From Thiohalocapsa sp963698775 (GTDB lineage Bacteria; Pseudomonadota; Gammaproteobacteria; Chromatiales; Chromatiaceae), in assembly GCA_963698775.1 (NCBI GenBank), contig CAVOSE010000041.1:1-64000 (forward strand): a stretch of DNA of 64,000 bases. Direction: 5' to 3'. Within the stretch, counting starts at the first letter, position 1; every line of letters begins with the position of its first letter. Below are positions 60,028 through 64,000 of the stretch, piece after piece. The notes beneath the pieces were generated by a model that saw only the letters and a program-made list of their open reading frames with translations, searched no databases and was not told the DNA's origin. Both the position numbers and the translations under genes were made by a program.

Positions 60028-61587
60028 ATGACGTCAGAAAGCGAGGCCCCGAAGCCAGATTCAACATCCGCGGGCGCGATCAAACGAAACAGGGCGGCCT
60101 TTTGGCTCGGTCTGTTGACCCTGCTGTTTGCAGTGGCCTACGTCGTGCCAGGGCTAACCGGGCATGCCGCGTGGCAGCAGGACGAGTCCGAATCGTTCGC
60201 CATTATCCACAACATGCTCGACTCCGGCGATTTGGTGGTGCCGAAACTTGGCGATGAGCCCGTTTTGGAAAAGCCGCCCGGGTTTTACGTGACTGCGACC
60301 GTCATTGCCGAACTCTATGACCGAGCGCTCGCGCTCCCATTGCCCGAGGGCGTCGCGGTACCCGAGGCGTTGAAGCTGGCGCCCGATGATGCGGCCAGGC
60401 TCGCGACCGGGCTCTATCTCCTGATACTGTTCGGCTTCACCGTGCTGCTCGGTCGGGCAACCTGGGTTCGTAACGGCCAGCATCAGGGTGAAGGCGCCAT
60501 CGCCCTGCTCGTACTGATGGGGACGTTAGGGCTAGTCCAGAGCGCGCACTTGCTGGTCATCGATCTGGCGCTGAGCGCGGGTTTTGCGATGGCCCTGTAT
60601 GGGCTGGTCATTGCTCCGCGTCGCGTGTTCTGGGGCGGTATCTGGCTCGGCACCGGTGCCGGTCTGGCGTTCCTATCCAAGGGCCTGGTTGGTCCGGGAA
60701 TCATCGGCCTCACCGCCCTGCTGTTGCCTCTGTTCCGTGATTGGCGCAGCGGACGTTATATGCGTGTGTTGCTCCTCGCCGTCGTGGCCGCTCTGCCATG
60801 GCTGGTGATTTGGCCGGCATTGCTCTATCTGCGCGATCCCGCCATGTTCGAGGTTTGGCTTTGGGACGACACCGTCAATCGCTACCTAACCGTCGCCGCG
60901 GATTATGAGCAACTCGCACCGCCAACGACCGTCGAGTTCTGGCTGCGCACGTGGCCTTGGTTCACCTTCCCGGCGGCCTTGCTTGCGATCCTGACGCCGT
61001 TGGTGCGCGTGCGCGATACCTGGTCCAGTGGTGGCGTGCGCGTCGCGCTGGTGGCGAGCATCGTGGGCTGGGGCGTCCTGTTGGTCGCCCCCTACGCGCG
61101 CGAGCTCTACGGCCTGCCGCTGCTAGCACCGCTGGCGGTGATCGCGGCCGGCGGTGTTCCGCGCCTGCCTCGTTTGATCGTCACGCCCGCCTATCTGCTG
61201 ACCGTTCTCTTGTTCGGTGTCCTGGCCATTCTGCTCTGGGGACTGTGGACCTACCACATGTTCACAGGACAACCGCTGCAGCATGGTGTGTTGGCTGAGC
61301 ACTTGCCGATGGATTTCGACTTTGTCTGGCATCCGGCGGCCTTCATCACCGCAGCGTTCTTTACCGTGATCTGGCTATGGATCGCCATGCGATTCCGTGC
61401 CCCCCGGCCGGCCTCCTTATTGGCTTGGCCGGCTGGTGTCATCATGCTCTGGGGATTGGTCGCGCTGCTGCATCTGCCGTGGTTCGATGCGGCCCTGCGC
61501 GATGCCGATAACGCGACTGACGTACCCATCGCCATGCCGGCGGCGGGCGCCGTTGTCGCTCATCCGGTTCAGGTGGCAGGGTCGTAG
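60028..61587 (+). CDS. GT-C glycosyltransferase (ArnT-like), multi-pass
   Basis: A 519-residue protein with about twelve membrane helices. The family motif QQDESESFAII with the catalytic Asp-Glu and DEPVLEKPPGFYV (the EKPP motif) identifies an ArnT/GT83-like enzyme using undecaprenyl-phosphate sugars in the periplasm. It could add an amino sugar or hexose to lipid A or the core. It lacks the long soluble ArnT C-terminus. An upstream AGAGGTAACGG places a ribosome binding site before the ATG. Only waaA follows in the same direction, 106 bp on. Confidence 0.85.
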   Translation: MTSESEAPKPDSTSAGAIKRNRAAFWLGLLTLLFAVAYVVPGLTGHAAWQQDESESFAIIHNMLDSGDLVVPKLGDEPVLEKPPGFYVTATVIAELYDRALALPLPEGVAVPEALKLAPDDAARLATGLYLLILFGFTVLLGRATWVRNGQHQGEGAIALLVLMGTLGLVQSAHLLVIDLALSAGFAMALYGLVIAPRRVFWGGIWLGTGAGLAFLSKGLVGPGIIGLTALLLPLFRDWRSGRYMRVLLLAVVAALPWLVIWPALLYLRDPAMFEVWLWDDTVNRYLTVAADYEQLAPPTTVEFWLRTWPWFTFPAALLAILTPLVRVRDTWSSGGVRVALVASIVGWGVLLVAPYARELYGLPLLAPLAVIAAGGVPRLPRLIVTPAYLLTVLLFGVLAILLWGLWTYHMFTGQPLQHGVLAEHLPMDFDFVWHPAAFITAAFFTVIWLWIAMRFRAPRPASLLAWPAGVIMLWGLVALLHLPWFDAALRDADNATDVPIAMPAAGAVVAHPVQVAGS

Positions 61588-61693
61588 CCCTTCGACGCGA
61601 AGCGTGGGTTGAGCCCCGGCGCGTCGCCGCGCTCGGTGGCGATCGGTTCTGCTGCCCGGCCGATTGGATGCAAGGCTCGTCGCGCCGCTAGCA

Positions 61694-62950
61694 ATGCTGC
61701 GCCACTTATATTCCCTGTTGCTATGGATGCTGCTGCCGTTGGTGCTGTTGCGCCTGTTCTGGCGCAGTTGGCGTGCGCCTGCCTATCGTGAGCGGTGGGG
61801 CGAGCGCGTCGGACGCTTCAACCCATTGCCACAGCCCGCCGATGTCTGGATTCATGCCGTCTCGGTGGGTGAGGTCCAGGCCGCTCAACCCCTGATCCGC
61901 CATCTGTTGCGGCGCGATCTGTCGGTACTGGTGACAACAACCACACCAACCGGCGCGCGCCGGCTGCAGGACCTTTTCGCGGATGCCGTTCAGCATCGTT
62001 ACACGCCCCTCGACCTCGGTCGGATCATGCGGCGCTTTCTGGACGTCGTATCGCCGCGCCTGGTGCTGGTGATGGAGACGGAGATCTGGCCGAATATGCT
62101 GGCCGAGTGCGATCGGCGCGGGATTGATGTGCTATTGGTCAACGGCCGGCTGTCGGCGCGCTCTGCTCGCGGCTACGCCCGCGTACGTCGGTTCAGTGCC
62201 GAGACGATGCGCCGGTTTGGGTTGATCGCTGCGCAGGGCATCGAGGACGCTGCTCGCTTCGAGTCTTTGGGCGTTGATCCGGCCCGCATCGCCGTCACCG
62301 GCAGTATCAAGTTCGATGTGCAGGTGCCCGCCAGCCTGATGGACAGGGCCGAGGTGATGCGTCGGGCCTGGGGCAGTGATCGGCCGGTGTGGGTGGCTGC
62401 CAGCACGCGCGAAGGCGAGGAAGAGCAACTCCTGATGGCCCATGCCCGGGTGCGGGCCCACTTTCCAACGGCCCTGTTGGTGCTGGTGCCGCGGCATCCA
62501 GAACGCTTTGAGCGGGTTGCGGGGCTGGTGCAGCGGCAGGGCCTTGCGTTGGCCCGTCACAGTCTGGATCAGCCTTGTCAGGAGGATACGGCGGTCTATT
62601 TGGGCGATACCATGGGCGAGCTGCCGGTATTCTTGGCCGCTGCCGACGTTGCATTCGTCGGCGGTAGCCTGGTGCCCAACGGCGGCCACAACCTGTTGGA
62701 GCCTGCGGCAGTCGGGGTGCCCGTACTGATTGGACCGTACAGCTTCAACTTTGCCGAGATCACGCGGCTCCTGATCGCTTGCGAGGCCGCTCAGGAAGTC
62801 GCCGACGCCAACGCATTGGCCGAATGGCTCATCCGCTGGCTCGGTGACGCCGCCGAGCGTGCTCGGGTGGGCGAGAATGCCAGGCAGGCCATCGAGCGGA
62901 ATCGCGGCGCGCTGGCCCGCGTCATCGCCCTTGTCGATGCGCGGATCTAG
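61694..62950 (+). CDS. waaA: 3-deoxy-D-manno-octulosonic acid (Kdo) transferase
   Basis: A 418-residue WaaA (KdtA). An N-terminal membrane anchor (LLLWMLLPLVLLRLFW) is followed by the Kdo transferase domain: IHAVSVGEVQAAQPLI with the catalytic Glu, METEIWPNML, VTGSIKFD and GGSLVPNGGHNLLEPAAVGVP. It attaches Kdo residues to lipid IVA at the inner membrane. The ATG at 61694 is the best start, as the family begins there. Its presence anchors the whole region to lipopolysaccharide synthesis. Confidence 0.95.
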   Translation: MLRHLYSLLLWMLLPLVLLRLFWRSWRAPAYRERWGERVGRFNPLPQPADVWIHAVSVGEVQAAQPLIRHLLRRDLSVLVTTTTPTGARRLQDLFADAVQHRYTPLDLGRIMRRFLDVVSPRLVLVMETEIWPNMLAECDRRGIDVLLVNGRLSARSARGYARVRRFSAETMRRFGLIAAQGIEDAARFESLGVDPARIAVTGSIKFDVQVPASLMDRAEVMRRAWGSDRPVWVAASTREGEEEQLLMAHARVRAHFPTALLVLVPRHPERFERVAGLVQRQGLALARHSLDQPCQEDTAVYLGDTMGELPVFLAAADVAFVGGSLVPNGGHNLLEPAAVGVPVLIGPYSFNFAEITRLLIACEAAQEVADANALAEWLIRWLGDAAERARVGENARQAIERNRGALARVIALVDARI

Positions 62951-62994
62951 GCGATTTCAGACCGTTGTCGCTGCCCTCGGCATGCTCGGTCCTG

Positions 62995-63573
62995 CTACCT
63001 GAACAACCCCGAGACCTCACGGAATTTCTCATGGCCGGAGTCGCCTAGCCACTCGAAGACCGCCGACTCGGTATTGATCACCTGGATGCCGCAGTGGCGC
63101 ATGCGCTCTAACGCATTGATGCGGTTGGCGGCGCTGCGGGAACAGATCGCGTCCTCGGCGACGAACACCTGATAGCCCCAGCGTTGCAGCCCCGACGCGG
63201 TCTGCACGATACAGATGTGCGCCTCCATGCCCACCAGTACCACCTGCTTGCGCTCGGGTTGGCTGGTGAGGCTGCGCTCGAAACCGGCGGCTGTGCAGCA
63301 AGAGAAGCTGGTCTTCTCCGTCGGCGTGACGGTCAGGGGAAGGGTTTCTCGGATCGATTCCACCGTTTTGCCGAGCCCTTTTGGGTATTGCTCCGTGGAG
63401 ATGATGGGGATCTGCAGCGCTTGAGCCGCTGATACCAGGCGTTTGATGTTAGTGACCGCGCTGGCTAAGGCGTCCTCCGGCATCGCTGCGGCAAGGCCCT
63501 CTTGGGCGTCGATGATCAATAGCTGGGAGAACGCGCTCTGGCAGAGCGGCATTGTCGCTTGGTGAATGCTCAC
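62995..63573 (-). CDS. Isochorismatase-family hydrolase
   Basis: About 192 residues from a GTG at 63573 with GAGAGG upstream (the open frame continues to 63606). The catalytic triad is visible as Asp in LLIIDAQEGL, Lys in TEKTSFSC and Cys in MEAHICIVQTA. Family members hydrolyse diverse amides (nicotinamide, N-carbamoyl compounds); substrate not inferable. YcaC-like by overall look. Stands alone, divergent gap of 130 bp to the rhodanese gene. Confidence 0.88.
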   Translation of the reverse strand: MSIHQATMPLCQSAFSQLLIIDAQEGLAAAMPEDALASAVTNIKRLVSAAQALQIPIISTEQYPKGLGKTVESIRETLPLTVTPTEKTSFSCCTAAGFERSLTSQPERKQVVLVGMEAHICIVQTASGLQRWGYQVFVAEDAICSRSAANRINALERMRHCGIQVINTESAVFEWLGDSGHEKFREVSGLFR

Positions 63574-63735
63574 TGTGATGACCTCTCTCGTCGAGGCGCT
63601 GTCCAATGCATCCGAATGAATGCATGCCGCGCCTACCGTTGTTGTTCTATGGGCGAAAAGCCTAGCACGATGGCATGAAAGTCTTCGGCAATCGCCTTAG
63701 CCCCGTTTGTGATCTCGGTGTACTACCGGATGCCG

Positions 63736-64000
63736 TCAATAGGTCGCCATGCTGCGATCGACATCGCGCGCCCAGCCGTCGACACCGCCACGCAGGTTAT
63801 ACACCTGCGAGAAGCCTCGTTGCTCCAAGTAGAGGGCGACCTGCTGACTGCGGATGCCGTGATGGCAAATCACCACCACGGGCTGGTCGGCGTTCAACTG
63901 AGTCAGCGACCCCGGAACCTGCCGCATCGGAATCAGTTGCGCGCCATCGATGCAGCAAATCGCGAACTCCCAGGGTTCGCGCACGTCAAGCAGCAGAGGC
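63736..64000 (-). CDS. Rhodanese-domain protein, cut by the right edge
   Basis: The last ~88 residues of a single-domain rhodanese. The active-site loop is VVICHHGIRSQQVA with the persulfide-forming Cys, followed by YNLRGGVDGWARDVD. The frame is open through position 64000 (LLLDVREPWEF), so the N-terminus lies beyond the window. Small rhodaneses carry sulfane sulfur in the cytoplasm, fitting a sulfur-oxidising organism. Confidence 0.9.
   Translation of the reverse strand, partial: PLLLDVREPWEFAICCIDGAQLIPMRQVPGSLTQLNADQPVVVICHHGIRSQQVALYLEQRGFSQVYNLRGGVDGWARDVDRSMATY

Overview
The window looks like the chromosome of a GC-rich gammaproteobacterium, most likely a purple sulfur bacterium or close relative (Chromatiales). 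This rests on a tmRNA tag reading ANDDNYALAA, a TsdB-TsdA-type tetraheme thiosulfate dehydrogenase fusion, a cytochrome c4, a his gene block running into tatABC, and gammaproteobacterial versions of lpxH, waaA, dcd, rlpA, prlC and slyX. The assignment is inference from gene content; no database was searched.

Region 1 (about 1-7000) is a decaying accessory segment. It holds a ribbon-helix-helix gene with an in-frame stop, an hsdM cut off exactly where a palindromic repeat begins, the tail of a zeta-toxin-like gene, a second repeat copy, a REP-associated transposase, an apparently intact FitAB-type toxin-antitoxin pair with a palindromic operator, a frameshifted hsdR, and a scrap of integrase. 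hsdS and most of hsdM are missing, so the type I restriction system is dead. A rhomboid protease gene and the tmRNA gene ssrA follow.

Region 2 (about 8500-31100) is mostly core. It opens with a four-gene run: circularly permuted ATP-grasp/alpha-E protein, transglutaminase, LemA, and a GIDE-domain protein with a canonical EF-hand. Next come an orphan Fe-S oxidoreductase half, tsaB, a DUF455 ferritin-like protein, lpxH, ppiB, cysS, folD, four tRNA genes (Pro, Arg, His, Lys) behind a strong promoter, a YihY membrane protein, prlC, a CNP1-like exported protein, a gamma carbonic anhydrase, a copper-delivery pair (SCO and PCuAC), cytochrome c4, an endonuclease/exonuclease/phosphatase-fold protein and a cysteine-pair protein of unknown role.

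Region 3 (about 31300-45540) holds a DUF255/YyaL protein with slyX, the tetraheme TsdBA-like cytochrome, pip-dtd, hisB-hisA-hisE (without hisH, hisF or hisI), tatABC with an unusual long TatC tail, a LysR regulator, a small XRE regulator, hexanucleotide repeat arrays, a lytic transglycosylase, rlpA and dcd.

Region 4 (about 45590-62950) is a cell-surface glycan region. It has two GT-C (ArnT/PMT-like) transferases, a carbamoyltransferase/SxtJ/DUF5989/PAP2 cluster, an SGNH hydrolase, four GT4 glycosyltransferases (three clearly related), a GT9 heptosyltransferase-like enzyme, an O-antigen ligase-like protein and waaA. Together they suggest assembly and decoration of lipopolysaccharide or another lipid-linked glycan. 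The window ends with an isochorismatase-family hydrolase and a rhodanese gene cut by the right edge.
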